In this document: one piece after another, positions 26,224 through 35,447 of the stretch | Layout: each line of letters starts with the position of its first letter | Numbering within the stretch: position 1 is the stretch's first letter | Assembly (NCBI GenBank): GCA_049511715.1 | Contig: JBEKXU010000015.1 | Span: forward strand, 10,077-74,076 | DNA from: JBEKHT01 sp049511715 | Lineage (GTDB): Bacteria; Chloroflexota; Anaerolineae; Anaerolineales; RBG-16-64-43 | DNA: 64,000 bases | Direction: 5' to 3' | Notes under the pieces: generated by a model | Told to the model about the DNA's origin: nothing | The model's input: only the letters and a program-made list of their open reading frames with translations | Databases searched by the model: none | Translations under genes and position numbers: made by a program

Positions 26224-27093
26224 TTCTGCGGGGCGGCTACCCTGCGGGAGGAGGAGTGCGTCGCAGCCTATGGATTGTGCGGCGCGGGCGCATCTCGTGG
26301 AGTTCCGCTCCCGGAAAGACCCGCTGGCCATCCTTCAGCGGACTTCGACTGTAGCAGCGGTGAGCCCAGCGGGTGTCCCCTGGTTTTTCTGGTCGCTCAG
26401 GTGTGGCGTTTGGCGGAGGCTTTTTGGGACAGCGCAATTGGCAGTCAGCCGCTCTTGGTTCGAATCGGCCTTGCAACTTTGCTGCCTCAGCGCGGATCCC
26501 GGTTCGAGATCTCCCGGAGCCTGGAACCGGAGCTCTCTCCGGCCTCCGAGTTCCTTTTCCCCTCTTCCGTCCGATCCTCAGGACGGAAGCGCCCGCATGT
26601 GCCTTCACGGGTGTGTTGTGGCTGGGCGCGGCCCATGGAAGTGAGACCGGCGCGGGCGGTCGCGCCTGAAAATGGGCACCCCGCTCGTTGGATTTGTCCG
26701 CCTCTAGGGGCCCGGCCTTCTTCTCCCACGCGGTCCGGACGGGGCCAGGCTCCCAGCCGGATTTCCCCGAGTTCCCCATGCAACAGGCTCACTTTCGCAG
26801 CCAACCCAGCAGCGGACGCGGGGGGACAGTCCCAGGCAGGGGCCAGCGCTGAAGGGGTTCACTTCATTGTCCTTGAGCCGAAGCTGGGTTAGTATGAGGT
26901 TCAGCCGGAAGACCGGGTTCGAATCATGCATGGCGAAAGGCGGTTCAGCGTGCACACCCATTTCCAGCCGCAAAGGTGGTTTCCACCTGAGTTTTCCTGA
27001 TGAGGGTGGACAAATGAGGCGAAGTTCCACTGGTGCACCGGGTGGCTTGAAGCTCCGCCCACTCCGCGCGGGCAGGCCGTAGGTGGGCCAGTG
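26224..27093 (+). other. Intergenic region between two membrane glycosyltransferases
   Basis: About 870 bases without a supported gene. It contains a 7-bp inverted repeat CCGGTTC/GAACCGG (26499-26505 and 26524-26530) and a terminator-like hairpin at 26974. Open frames across it have Pro/Arg-rich, low-complexity translations and no ribosome site. Confidence 0.45.
26974..26995 (+). terminator. Terminator-like hairpin
   Basis: AGGTGG, a TTT loop, CCACCT and then GAGTTTT. The stem is only six base pairs and the T-run is short, so this is a weak candidate for stopping transcription before the next gene. Confidence 0.35.
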
Positions 27094-29163
27094 ATGCCGC
27101 CCGCGCCCGAGGAGGGCCAACTGACACCGCAGGGGCAGGATCCTAGACCAAGCGAGTTGCGCCGCGGCCAATCTCGTTGGCTGACCACGACGGGCGAAGT
27201 GTTTGTGCTGCTGTGCCTGGCCGCAGGGGTCGCCGGCTACTTTGTGGTGCACAAGGGCTGGGGTGGGACCCTGCCCGCCGCCCCGTTGCTTGCGATAGCC
27301 GATTTGGTTCTCGCCTTCAGTCTCGTCGCCCTGGCTGGCGGCCTAGGCCATTGGGTGCTGGGGGGATGTGACTCCCTCAACCCCTTGGAGAGGTTTGGGC
27401 TTCAGGCGGGCGTGGGTTTGGGCATCCTGAGCCTGCTGGTGCTGCTGGTCGGCTTGATTGGGGTCTACCGAGCCTGGATTGCCTGGGCGGGACTTCTGCT
27501 TGGAGTTCTGCTCCTCTGGCGGCACATCCTGGCGTGGCTGCGCAGCGGGGTCCAACTGCGCGAGACCCTGGAAGCTTGCGGGGGCCTCGGCTGGTTGTCC
27601 TTCTTTTTCCTTTGCTTTGTTTCCGCTATGTCCCTGATGGTGGCTCTTGCCCCAGCCCTTGAGTGGGATGCCCTGGTCTACCACCTTGCCTTGCCCAAGC
27701 TCTATCTCTCGGCCGGACGGATCTACCTCCCCGAGGGCGGGTTCTACTTCGGGATGCCCGAACTGGCCGAAATGCTCTATCTCTGGGCGATGGGCCTGCG
27801 CTCCAGTAGCACGGCCGCTGTCCTCGGCTGGGAGGTGGGCGCCCTCGCCATGGTGAGTCTGGCTGGGCTGGCCTATCGTCGCATCAGCCGCCCGTATGCG
27901 TGGGTGGCCCCGGCGGTCCTTTTCTCTGGTGCCACGGTCTCGAGAATGATGGGTTGGGCCTACGAGGATCTCTGGACGATCCTGTTCGCCGTCTTGCTTC
28001 TCCTGACCCTCGACCTCTGGCTGGAATCGTCGAGTCGCCAATGGCTGGTCGTTTCCGGGGTCTGCGCTGGAATGATGATCGGAACAAAATACACGGCCGC
28101 CTTGGTCGTGCTGGCGGCCGGCCTGGCTCTGCTGATCCTTTCGAGCCCGCGGTCCGCTCGCGCCCTGGGGATCTTCTGGGGAACGGCGTTGCTGGTGGCA
28201 GCCCCGTGGCTGGTCCGAAACGGGGCTTTCACTGGGAACCCCTTTTTCCCGCTGTTGATACCCACCCCTCAGGTCGATGCCCTGGAGCTTCGGTTTTTCT
28301 CTGCGGCCGGCCAATCTACGCGGACCCTGTGGGACGATCTTGTTCTCCCGGTTGCGGCGTCCATCTTTGGGCAGGAGGGAGCGCCAGGGTTTTCGGCTAG
28401 TATCGGCCCACTGATGGTTGCGCTCGTCCCAGGGCTTCTCTTGAGCCGGGGCCGCTTCTCCCGTGAATCGGCCCGGCTTCTGACGGCGGCCGGAATCCTG
28501 GGTCTTTCGGGCTGGGTCGGGTGGGCGGCTCTTGCCCATGCCTCCAGCATGTTGGTCCAGTCTAGGATGTATTTTGGCTTCTTCCCCGCCCTCTCGCTGC
28601 TTGCGGTCGGGGGACTCACGTCGCTGGTCCCCCGCCAGTGTGGGCCCGTGCGTATTTGGGTCCTGGCTTCCGTCCTGGTCGGACTGGGCCTAATTCTCGA
28701 GGCGTTCAATGAGGGCCTGAACTTTGCCTCGCTCAATCCCATTCCAGTCTTAGCGGGGGAAGAGTCCGCTGCGCAGTTCTTGGCGCAGCGGCTGGGGTGG
28801 TACGAGCCGGCCATGGAGGCCGTGAATTCTCTGCCACCTGGATCCAAGGTAGTCTTCCTCTGGGAGCCAAGGGGTTTCTACTGCACGACCAACTGCTTGC
28901 CCGATGCGATCATTGATCGCTGGTGGCACCTTCTCAGGGTCCGCGGAGACAGCCGATCCATCGTCGATCTCTGGCGTGAGCAGGGGGTTACCCACGTCCT
29001 GATCTACGAGGCCGGGGCCCGCAAGGAGCAGGAGGAATCGAGTCTGTACCAGCCTTCGGATTGGGAACAGCTCAGGCTTCTGGAGCAGACTCAGTTGGTC
29101 CGGGTGGCCGATTTTGGGGGGGTATACAGCCTTTACAAGGTTCCCCGGGCGAGTTCTCCGTAG
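27094..29163 (+). CDS. Membrane glycosyltransferase, GT39/ArnT-like (PMT superfamily)
   Basis: A 689-residue protein with about twelve hydrophobic helices and a soluble C-terminal domain from about 570 on. The long first periplasmic loop reads LAPALEWDALVYHLALPKLYL (split at about 188-208), whose acidic residue after the first helices matches the catalytic position of GT-C transferases. GLRSSSTAAVLGWEVG follows. The C-terminal domain (VIDLWREQGVTHVLIYE-like segment, PSDWEQLRLLEQ) has the pattern seen in GT39-type proteins of many phyla. It likely glycosylates a lipid or protein outside the membrane. The ATG is preferred over the GTG just before it because AGGTGGG lies six bases upstream. Confidence 0.78.
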   Translation: MPPAPEEGQLTPQGQDPRPSELRRGQSRWLTTTGEVFVLLCLAAGVAGYFVVHKGWGGTLPAAPLLAIADLVLAFSLVALAGGLGHWVLGGCDSLNPLERFGLQAGVGLGILSLLVLLVGLIGVYRAWIAWAGLLLGVLLLWRHILAWLRSGVQLRETLEACGGLGWLSFFFLCFVSAMSLMVALAPALEWDALVYHLALPKLYLSAGRIYLPEGGFYFGMPELAEMLYLWAMGLRSSSTAAVLGWEVGALAMVSLAGLAYRRISRPYAWVAPAVLFSGATVSRMMGWAYEDLWTILFAVLLLLTLDLWLESSSRQWLVVSGVCAGMMIGTKYTAALVVLAAGLALLILSSPRSARALGIFWGTALLVAAPWLVRNGAFTGNPFFPLLIPTPQVDALELRFFSAAGQSTRTLWDDLVLPVAASIFGQEGAPGFSASIGPLMVALVPGLLLSRGRFSRESARLLTAAGILGLSGWVGWAALAHASSMLVQSRMYFGFFPALSLLAVGGLTSLVPRQCGPVRIWVLASVLVGLGLILEAFNEGLNFASLNPIPVLAGEESAAQFLAQRLGWYEPAMEAVNSLPPGSKVVFLWEPRGFYCTTNCLPDAIIDRWWHLLRVRGDSRSIVDLWREQGVTHVLIYEAGARKEQEESSLYQPSDWEQLRLLEQTQLVRVADFGGVYSLYKVPRASSP

Positions 29164-29197
29164 GTGCGGGGCGGACCCAGGCTGTGGAGGAAATGAG

Positions 29198-30397
29198 ATG
29201 AGCAAGACAGGGTCCCACCTTCGGACGGCCGTCGCTGTCCTCCTTTCCGTCGCCTTCTGCCTCAGCTTGGCGCCCTCGTTGCTGCTCGGCGACCTGAGGG
29301 CTGTTCTTTTTGACTCGCAGCGAATGACCACGCTGCTCACGGACAGCTTTGTGCGCTCCGGGGCGGTATCCACCTACATTGCCGAACTATTCTCGGAAAA
29401 GATAGGCGGAGAGACCCAGATCACCTCCTACTTGACCCAGGCGCATTGGGCCGACCTCGTCCGCACCCTCTTCCCGGCCTCATGGCAGGAGGAGCAGATT
29501 GCGGCCAACCTGGACGAGTGCTATGCGTGGCTCGACTCCTTGGATCCTCTGCCCCGCTTTTCTTTCTCCTTGACCGCCATCAAGGCGGAATTGCAGGGCG
29601 AGGGCGGGAAAAGCTTGGCAGAGGCTCTTGTCAATTCGTGGCCGGCCTGCTCGGCCCAGCAGCTGCAGGCCTACGGCTCGGGCGCATTCACCCAGGGGGC
29701 CCTGCCGATCTGTCGGCCGCCCGACCCTTTGCTGGGCGAAGTCCAACAGGGGGTAGGGCTGGAAATCAGTCAACAAGCCGGTCAACTGCCTGACAACCTG
29801 AACCTGAGCCAGGCCTCTCCAGCCGCGGGCGGAACCGCCGCTCTTAAGACCGAGCTCCGGCTCTTCCGCGATTTCGCTCCTGTTGCGTGGTTGTTGCCCT
29901 TGCTCCTGCTCTTGGTGGAACTGGCTCTTGCCGCGCGGTCTGTTCAAGGGCTCTTGGCGTGGACGGGGATTCCCCTGGCGACCGCAGCCCTGATCGGCGT
30001 TCTTCTCGTGCTCCTGTTGGGCGTTTGGCGCGACGCCGGGCTGATCCCCTGGACGGCAATCCCGGCGGCGTTGCGCACCTCCGCGGCCTCTCTCCTGGGA
30101 CTTCTGTTGAGATCCCTTTCCGGGAGGTTGCTCATCGAGAGCGCGGTTCTCTTGTTCTTTGGATTCGTTCTCGTTGTCTTTTCGGCCGTGGTTCGGCCCA
30201 GGCCCCAGCTCGGCCCGGCCGCAAATCGGCCGGTCGACAGGGCGGCTTCTAAGGTGATCCACCCGACCGAAACCTGCTCGCCGCGCAGCGAGGCCGGTGC
30301 GGCCGCCACGCGGGGCAGCACGGTGATCCTGCCGAAGGACTCTTTAGCGGAGGAGTCCGCAAGCAGGCGGACGCCCCCTCGGGGGATGTTTGGATAG
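29198..30397 (+). CDS. Membrane protein of unknown function
   Basis: A 399-residue protein that I do not recognise. It has an N-terminal signal anchor (TAVAVLLSVAFCLSLAPSLLL, about 10-30), a large extracytoplasmic domain of about 190 residues with four cysteines (DECYAW, WPACSAQQ, LPICRPP), then three hydrophobic helices (about 232-252, 260-285 and 310-335). A polar, Arg/Pro-rich cytoplasmic tail of 60 residues ends it. The layout (signal anchor, ectodomain, three helices, charged tail) suggests an envelope protein. The start has GGAGG seven bases upstream. It follows the GT39-like gene by 34 bases, so it may belong to the same envelope task. Confidence 0.6.
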   Translation: MSKTGSHLRTAVAVLLSVAFCLSLAPSLLLGDLRAVLFDSQRMTTLLTDSFVRSGAVSTYIAELFSEKIGGETQITSYLTQAHWADLVRTLFPASWQEEQIAANLDECYAWLDSLDPLPRFSFSLTAIKAELQGEGGKSLAEALVNSWPACSAQQLQAYGSGAFTQGALPICRPPDPLLGEVQQGVGLEISQQAGQLPDNLNLSQASPAAGGTAALKTELRLFRDFAPVAWLLPLLLLLVELALAARSVQGLLAWTGIPLATAALIGVLLVLLLGVWRDAGLIPWTAIPAALRTSAASLLGLLLRSLSGRLLIESAVLLFFGFVLVVFSAVVRPRPQLGPAANRPVDRAASKVIHPTETCSPRSEAGAAATRGSTVILPKDSLAEESASRRTPPRGMFG

Positions 30398-30403
30398 GCG
30401 CAC

Positions 30404-30416
30404 GGCCGGGTCGGCC
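30404..30416. terminator. Hairpin at a convergent gene junction
   Basis: GGCCG-GGT-CGGCC occupies most of the 18-base gap between the membrane protein gene and pyk, which converge here. It has no T-tract, so a role as two-way terminator is only suggested by position. Confidence 0.3.
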
Positions 30417-31873
30417 TAGCGCTTGCAGACGGTGTGCAGGAGGATAAAGTTGGGAGGGGGCTGGGCGGAGAGAGGGAGGCCCGCGACAAGGATCACTTGT
30501 TGACCGGGCTGAATCGGGCTCGAGGCGATGAGCGAGCCCTCCACGTGAGCGAGCATTTCCTCGACTGTGTTGGACGGATCCACCAGGCAGGGAATCACAC
30601 CCCACATCAGGGCCAGCCGGCGATACGTTTCGATCTCGGGGGTGAACGCCAGAATCGGCGCGTCCGGCCGGACTTTCGAGATCAGCCGGGCGGCGCGCCC
30701 GGTGCGCGTGAACGCCGCTATCGCGGCGACTTGCCGGTCGTGGGCCAGTTCTGCCGCGGCGTGGGCCAGGGCCAGGGCCTCGTCTTCGTGACGGTAGTCC
30801 GAGGGGGCCTTCCAGCGGCCCCACTCGCCGAGATGTCGCTCGGCCTCCTCAAGGATCGAGGCCATCATCCGCACGCTTTCCACCGGGTAGTCACCGACGG
30901 CGGTTTCACCCGAAAGCATTACGGCGTCAGTGCCGTCGTAGACCGCATTGGCCACGTCGGAGCATTCGGCCCGAGTCGGCTGGGGAGCATGGATCATGCT
31001 CTCCAGCATCTGGGTCGCCGTGATGACCAGTTTGGCCTTGCGGTTGGCGGCCTGAATAATGTCTTTCTGCGCCGTCGGGACGAATTCCGGGGGCATCTCC
31101 ACGCCCAGATCTCCTCGGGCGACCATTACTCCATCGCAAGCGTCCAGGATTGTCTCGAGATGTTCAAGCGCCTCCGGTCGTTCCATCTTGGCGATCACCG
31201 GCAGGCGCGCGAGGCGGGCATCGAATTCGATGATCTTTTGGCGAACGGCGGCCACGTCATCGGCGCTCCGAACAAAAGAAACCGCGACGGCGTCGACGCC
31301 CTGGGAAAGCCCGAAGCGGAGATCCTCGCAGTCCTTGGGCGTGAGGGCAGGCTCCTGGATTCGCACTCCGGGAAGGTTGATTCCCTTGTGCGGTAGCAGC
31401 CTTCCTCCGACCACGACCCGGGTGAGGACATCCCCTTTCTGTTCCACCGATCTCAGCACCTCGAGCACAAGCTTGCCGTCATCGAGCAGGACGCGCTCAC
31501 CGACTTGCACCTGACCCGGCAGGCCCGCCCACGTCACGGAGACCGAGCTGGCATCCCCCGGAACCGGCCGGGTGGTCAGGGTGAAAGGCTGGCCCGCGGC
31601 TAGGTCGATGCTTCCTTTCTCAATGGCTCCGGTTCGGATCTTGATGCCCTGAAGATCGAGCAGGACCGCCACGCAGGCGTGCAGAGAGGAGGTCACCTCG
31701 CGGAGCAGCTCCAGCGCTTGCTGATGCTCCTCCCGCGTGCCTTGGGAGAGGTTCAGGCGGGCGACGTTCATGCCCGCCTGGACGAGTTGCGTCAGGATGG
31801 CTCGGCTGCGTGACGCCGGCCCCACGGTCGCCACAATGCGGACTCGGCGAGGGGTGTGAGTGCGATGGCTCAT
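30416..31873 (-). CDS. pyk: Pyruvate kinase
   Basis: A 485-residue pyruvate kinase (phosphoenolpyruvate + ADP to pyruvate + ATP). It starts with RRVRIVATVGPASR, and the active-site motifs are VIAKMERPEALEHL (catalytic Lys), VARGDLGVEMPPE (Mg-binding) and ITATQMLESM. Two usual motifs are altered: RMNFSHG appears as RLNLSQG, and D(L/T)xGPxIRTG appears as DLQGIKIRTG. The A, B and C domains are complete and no extra C-terminal PEP-utiliser domain is present. GGAG lies eight bases before the ATG. It is the last gene of a minus-strand group, 30 bases after the CoA-transferase. Confidence 0.92.
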   Translation of the reverse strand: MSHRTHTPRRVRIVATVGPASRSRAILTQLVQAGMNVARLNLSQGTREEHQQALELLREVTSSLHACVAVLLDLQGIKIRTGAIEKGSIDLAAGQPFTLTTRPVPGDASSVSVTWAGLPGQVQVGERVLLDDGKLVLEVLRSVEQKGDVLTRVVVGGRLLPHKGINLPGVRIQEPALTPKDCEDLRFGLSQGVDAVAVSFVRSADDVAAVRQKIIEFDARLARLPVIAKMERPEALEHLETILDACDGVMVARGDLGVEMPPEFVPTAQKDIIQAANRKAKLVITATQMLESMIHAPQPTRAECSDVANAVYDGTDAVMLSGETAVGDYPVESVRMMASILEEAERHLGEWGRWKAPSDYRHEDEALALAHAAAELAHDRQVAAIAAFTRTGRAARLISKVRPDAPILAFTPEIETYRRLALMWGVIPCLVDPSNTVEEMLAHVEGSLIASSPIQPGQQVILVAGLPLSAQPPPNFILLHTVCKR

Positions 31874-31903
31874 CTCAATTCTCCGCGCAGCGGCTAGCCC
31901 GGT

Positions 31904-33208
31904 TCACAGGAAGCGAAGTTCAGCGGCTTTCTTCTCAAGCTCCGCCTGGAAATCGGGGTGGGCCACTTCGATGAGGGCCCGCGCCCGGTCGCGGATGGTC
32001 TTGCCGTGCAGAGAAGCCGCCCCCCACTCGGTGACCACATAGTGGACGTGGTTCCGCGTAGTGGTGACCCCCGCCCCGGGCTGCAGGGTCGGGACAATTC
32101 GACTGACCCTCATCCCGTTTTTCAGGGTGGTCGTGCTGGGGAGGGCGATGATTGGCCTCCCTCCCTGGGCCCGCGAGGCACCGTAGACAAAGTCGACCTG
32201 CCCTCCAACGCCAGAGTACAGGCGCGGCCCGATGCTGTCCGCGCATACCTGGCCGGTCAGGTCGACCTCAATGGCCGAATTGATCGCGACCATCTGGTTG
32301 TTTTGGGCGATGACGAAGGGATCGTTGACATACTCGGTGGGATGGAACTCGAAGATTGGATTATCGTCAATGAAGTCATACAGGCGCTGAGTCCCCAGCG
32401 CCAGGCCCGCCACAATCTTTCCGGGATGGAGGGTCTTCTTCTCGTTGGTGATCACGCCCGACTCCACCAAGTTGATGATACCATCCGAGAAGAGTTCGGT
32501 GTGGATCCCCAAATCCTTCTTATCCTGCAGGTAATGCAGCACGGCGTCGGGGATGGCGCCTATGCCCGTCTGCAGCGTGCTGCCGTCCTCGATCAGGGTG
32601 GCAATATGCCGGGCGATTTGCATACTGAGCTCGTTGGGTTCGCCCACCTTGAGTTCCGTGGGGGGGTAGGATACCGGGATCAGGAAATTGATCTTGGACA
32701 GGTGGATGAACGAATCGCCCAGCGTTCGCGGCATGCGCTCGTTGACCTCGGCGATGACGATCCGGGCCACTTGGGCCGCCGTCTTGCTCAGGCCGGCCTC
32801 AATCCCCAGGCTGCAAAAACCGTGTTCATCCGGAGGACTCACGTGAATGAGCGCCACATCCAGCGGCAGGACGTTGCTCTTGAAGAGCAGGGGGACTTCT
32901 GAAAGGAATACCGGCGTGAAATCGGCGCGCCCTTCTGAAATCGCGTCCCGGATATTGTCGCTGATGAACAGCGCATTCACCCTCAGGTGCCCTTGCATTC
33001 GTGGGTCCACATAATCGGCGGTGCCGATGGTGAGCACTTGCACGATCTCCACGTTCTGCAGTTGGGGAGCCCGCAAGACCAGCGCGTCCAGGACGACCCG
33101 CGGCACGGCGCAGTTCCCGGTGAGATAGACCCGGTGACCGGATTGGATGGCACTGACGGCTTGCTCTGCGGAAACCCGCTTGGATTCGTACAGGTCAGTC
33201 CAGCGCAT
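31904..33208 (-). CDS. Acetyl-CoA hydrolase/CoA-transferase family (4-hydroxybutyrate CoA-transferase-like)
   Basis: A 434-residue class I CoA-transferase of the Cat1/AbfT group, which moves CoA between acyl-CoA and a carboxylate such as acetate, butyrate or 4-hydroxybutyrate. The catalytic glutamate lies in NSAIEVDLTGQVCADSIG near 330, followed by SGVGGQVDFVYGA and KTIRDRARALIEVAHPDF at the C-terminus. The CoA-contact region is LQTGIGAIPDAVL near 215. The start at 33208 is backed by GGGAGAG upstream; the same frame continues further up but there it only overlaps the dehydrogenase gene. It begins two bases after that gene's stop, so both are on one transcript. Natural substrates cannot be read from sequence. 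Confidence 0.87.
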   Translation of the reverse strand: MRWTDLYESKRVSAEQAVSAIQSGHRVYLTGNCAVPRVVLDALVLRAPQLQNVEIVQVLTIGTADYVDPRMQGHLRVNALFISDNIRDAISEGRADFTPVFLSEVPLLFKSNVLPLDVALIHVSPPDEHGFCSLGIEAGLSKTAAQVARIVIAEVNERMPRTLGDSFIHLSKINFLIPVSYPPTELKVGEPNELSMQIARHIATLIEDGSTLQTGIGAIPDAVLHYLQDKKDLGIHTELFSDGIINLVESGVITNEKKTLHPGKIVAGLALGTQRLYDFIDDNPIFEFHPTEYVNDPFVIAQNNQMVAINSAIEVDLTGQVCADSIGPRLYSGVGGQVDFVYGASRAQGGRPIIALPSTTTLKNGMRVSRIVPTLQPGAGVTTTRNHVHYVVTEWGAASLHGKTIRDRARALIEVAHPDFQAELEKKAAELRFL

Positions 33209-33210
33209 GG

Positions 33211-34308
33211 CTAACTCTCCCTTTCGGGATCGAACCCGGGGGAGAGCACGCGCAACAGCTTGCCTCCCAGCGTGCAAACCCCCGCTCCCAGGGCCGAGTC
33301 GGCCCGGACCGCCTCCTCCAGGCCTAAACGAGCGATCTCCTGGATGTACGGGGTGGCCACCGCGTTGAGCGCATGGGTCGCCGTGCGGGCCACGACTCCC
33401 GGCATGTTGGGGACGCAGTAGTGAATGACGTTTTCTGCTTCGAAAGTGGGCCGGTCGTGCGAGGTGGGCCGCGAGGTCTCGACACAGCCCCCTTGGTCGA
33501 TGCTGAGATCCAGGATGACCGACCGGGGTTTCATTGAGCGCACCATCTCCCGCGTCACCACGATGGGGGCGCGCTCTCCAGGAACCAGCACGGCGCCCAG
33601 CAGAACATCCACGTAGCGGCACGTGCGCGCAATGTTGACCGGCGTGGAGTGGAGGGTGACCAACCGTCCTGGGAAAAGGCTGTCGATCTCTTCCAGTCTC
33701 ATCGGGTTCTGATCCAGAACGGTGAGGTGGGCGCCCAGCCCCAGGAAGGCGCGGGACGCGCTGCGCCCTACGGCCCCCGCTCCCAGGATTCCCACCTCGG
33801 CCGGTGGAACACCCGGCAGGCCCCCAAGGAGAATGCCCTTTCCTCCTCGGTCGTTCTGCAACAGGGTGGCCGCGACTTGGGCCGCCATGCGTCCCCCAAT
33901 CTCGCTCATCGCGTTGAGGACCGGGAGCCGGCCATCCGGAAGCTGAATCTGCTCGTAGGCCAAGGCGGTGATTTTGCGGGTCAGAAGGGTCTCCACCTTC
34001 TGCGGGCTGGCCACAGCCAGGTTGAGGAAAGCCAGAATAATCTGCCCTTCTTCCAGCCACTCGAGTTCCTCTTGAAGGGGCCGGGCCACCTTGACCACCA
34101 GGTCCCCTCGGCGAAAGGCCTCCTCGTGAGAAAACACCATGCGCGCTCCCGCCGCCTCGTAGTCCGCGTCGCGGAACCCCGCTCCCAGACCCGCGGAATG
34201 TTCCACAATACAGGCGTGGCCCTGCTGCACCAGAGCCTCGACGCCGAGTGGGGAAAGCCCGACTCGGTATTCGTTGAATCGGACTTCCTTGGGAACCGTG
34301 ATATTCAT
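33211..34308 (-). CDS. Alanine dehydrogenase-like protein with altered active site
   Basis: A 365-residue member of the alanine dehydrogenase/PNT family. N-terminal VPKEVRFNEYRVGLSP, central LPVLNAMSEIGGRMAAQ, the Rossmann motif VGILGAGAVGRSA and DLSIDQGGCVETSRPTSHDRPT (split) are all family features. Aligned by eye to Mycobacterium AlaDH, Arg15 is kept but catalytic Lys75 is Ala and His96 is Asn (AFLNLA instead of the usual FLHLA). These two residues bind and protonate pyruvate, so classical alanine dehydrogenase activity is doubtful. AAGGAGGGG precedes the ATG. It lies between argF and the CoA-transferase, suggesting a role in amino-acid or oxoacid fermentation. Confidence 0.8.
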   Translation of the reverse strand: MNITVPKEVRFNEYRVGLSPLGVEALVQQGHACIVEHSAGLGAGFRDADYEAAGARMVFSHEEAFRRGDLVVKVARPLQEELEWLEEGQIILAFLNLAVASPQKVETLLTRKITALAYEQIQLPDGRLPVLNAMSEIGGRMAAQVAATLLQNDRGGKGILLGGLPGVPPAEVGILGAGAVGRSASRAFLGLGAHLTVLDQNPMRLEEIDSLFPGRLVTLHSTPVNIARTCRYVDVLLGAVLVPGERAPIVVTREMVRSMKPRSVILDLSIDQGGCVETSRPTSHDRPTFEAENVIHYCVPNMPGVVARTATHALNAVATPYIQEIARLGLEEAVRADSALGAGVCTLGGKLLRVLSPGFDPERES

Positions 34309-34469
34309 TGCCCCTCCTTGCCTTTCCCGACGCCAGCTCCTCGGCACCTGGAACTCTCGCGGTCCCCCCCTCGTGCCGCTCTGCCCATCGGCACACCGCA
34401 TTCTCCCGGCTTGCTGGGAGGAATCTCTCCGGCGGAAACCGAGGGCCGCTTGGCCGATGCGGCCGGGCT

Positions 34470-35396
34470 CTAGCTCCCTTCGCTTAAGAGGGTCGCCAGG
34501 ATCGCCTTCTGCGCGTGCATTCGATTCTCCGCTTGCTGGAAGAGAACCGAATGAGGACCGTCCGCAACCTCGTCCGTGATCTCCTGACCACGGTGGGCGG
34601 GCAGGCAGTGCATCACAATCACATCCTTGTCGGCCTGGGCAACCAGGGCGGCATTCACCTGATAGGGCGGGAAGACCTCTTGACGCGCCTCGGCCTGCGA
34701 TTCCTGGCCCATGCTGGCCCAGGTGTCGGTGTAGATGACGCTCGCTCCCTGCACGGCCATGCTTGGGTCACGGAACAGGTCGATCTGTGCTCCGCTTTCC
34801 TGTGCAAATTCCCTCGCGCGCTCAACGACCGGCGAGGGAATTTCATAGCCCGGCGGGGAGGCCGCGCTGAAGCGCGCGCCCAGCTTGGCGCAAATCTGAA
34901 GCAGGGAAGTGGCCACGTTATTGCCGTCCCCCACGTAGGCGACCCGGATCCCGGCCAGGGACCCAAAACATTCGCCGATGGTGAGGGCATCCGACAGGGC
35001 TTGGCAGGGATGGCTGGAGTCCGAAAGACCGTTGATGACCGGCACGCGCGAGAACTTGGCCAGCTCAACGATTACATCATGGACGAACACCCGCGCCATG
35101 ATGCCCTGGACATAGCCTGAAAGAACGCGGCTGACGTCGGCAGTCGACTCGCGCTGACCGAGCCCGACCTCGCTCGGGGAAAGATACAGCGCATCGCCCC
35201 CCAGCTGCCTCATGGCCATGTCAAAGGACACTCGCGTGCGAAGGCTGGGTTTCTGGAACAACATTCCCAGAACTTTGCCTCGGAGAAGCGGGCGGTTTCC
35301 CCCTCGACGCCACTCCCTCTTGAGCTGGATCGCCACGTCCAGCAGAGATGTCAGTTCCGCGGAAGAGTAGTCCTCAATGTCCAGGAAATGTCTCAT
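34470..35396 (-). CDS. argF: Ornithine carbamoyltransferase
   Basis: A 308-residue OTC, complete and of normal length, that makes citrulline from ornithine and carbamoyl phosphate (or the reverse in arginine fermentation). The carbamoyl-phosphate motif reads KPSLRTRVSF near 50, a common S-L-R-T-R variant of STRTR. Other landmarks are HPCQALSDALTI near 130, VAYVGDGNNVATSL near 152 and the catalytic MHCLPAHRG near 267. AGGAAAG precedes the ATG. No other arginine gene is close; the following gene is 160 bases away on the same strand. The direction of flux cannot be decided. Confidence 0.93.
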   Translation of the reverse strand: MRHFLDIEDYSSAELTSLLDVAIQLKREWRRGGNRPLLRGKVLGMLFQKPSLRTRVSFDMAMRQLGGDALYLSPSEVGLGQRESTADVSRVLSGYVQGIMARVFVHDVIVELAKFSRVPVINGLSDSSHPCQALSDALTIGECFGSLAGIRVAYVGDGNNVATSLLQICAKLGARFSAASPPGYEIPSPVVERAREFAQESGAQIDLFRDPSMAVQGASVIYTDTWASMGQESQAEARQEVFPPYQVNAALVAQADKDVIVMHCLPAHRGQEITDEVADGPHSVLFQQAENRMHAQKAILATLLSEGS

Positions 35397-35438
35397 ACCG
35401 GTCTTTCCTGAGGTGAAGAATGGGGTGGATCCCGGGCC

Positions 35439-35447
35439 AGTATAGCA
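35439..35447 (-). promoter_or_regulatory. Extended -10 promoter before argF
   Basis: On the minus strand the bases read TGCTATACT, an extended -10 element (TGn followed by TATACT), about 40 bases before the argF start. No good -35 box is seen at the right distance, as is usual for extended -10 promoters. Confidence 0.45.

Noticed and set aside
26995..27035. Hammerhead-like core (CTGATGA followed by CGAAG)
   Set aside because: The bases between the two elements cannot form stem II, and the second element is not GAAA.
33209..34396. Upstream continuation of the CoA-transferase frame, giving an 830-residue protein
   Set aside because: The extra part lies out of frame across the AlaDH-like gene and translates to low-complexity sequence; the internal ATG at 33208 has a good ribosome site and begins the family's N-terminus.
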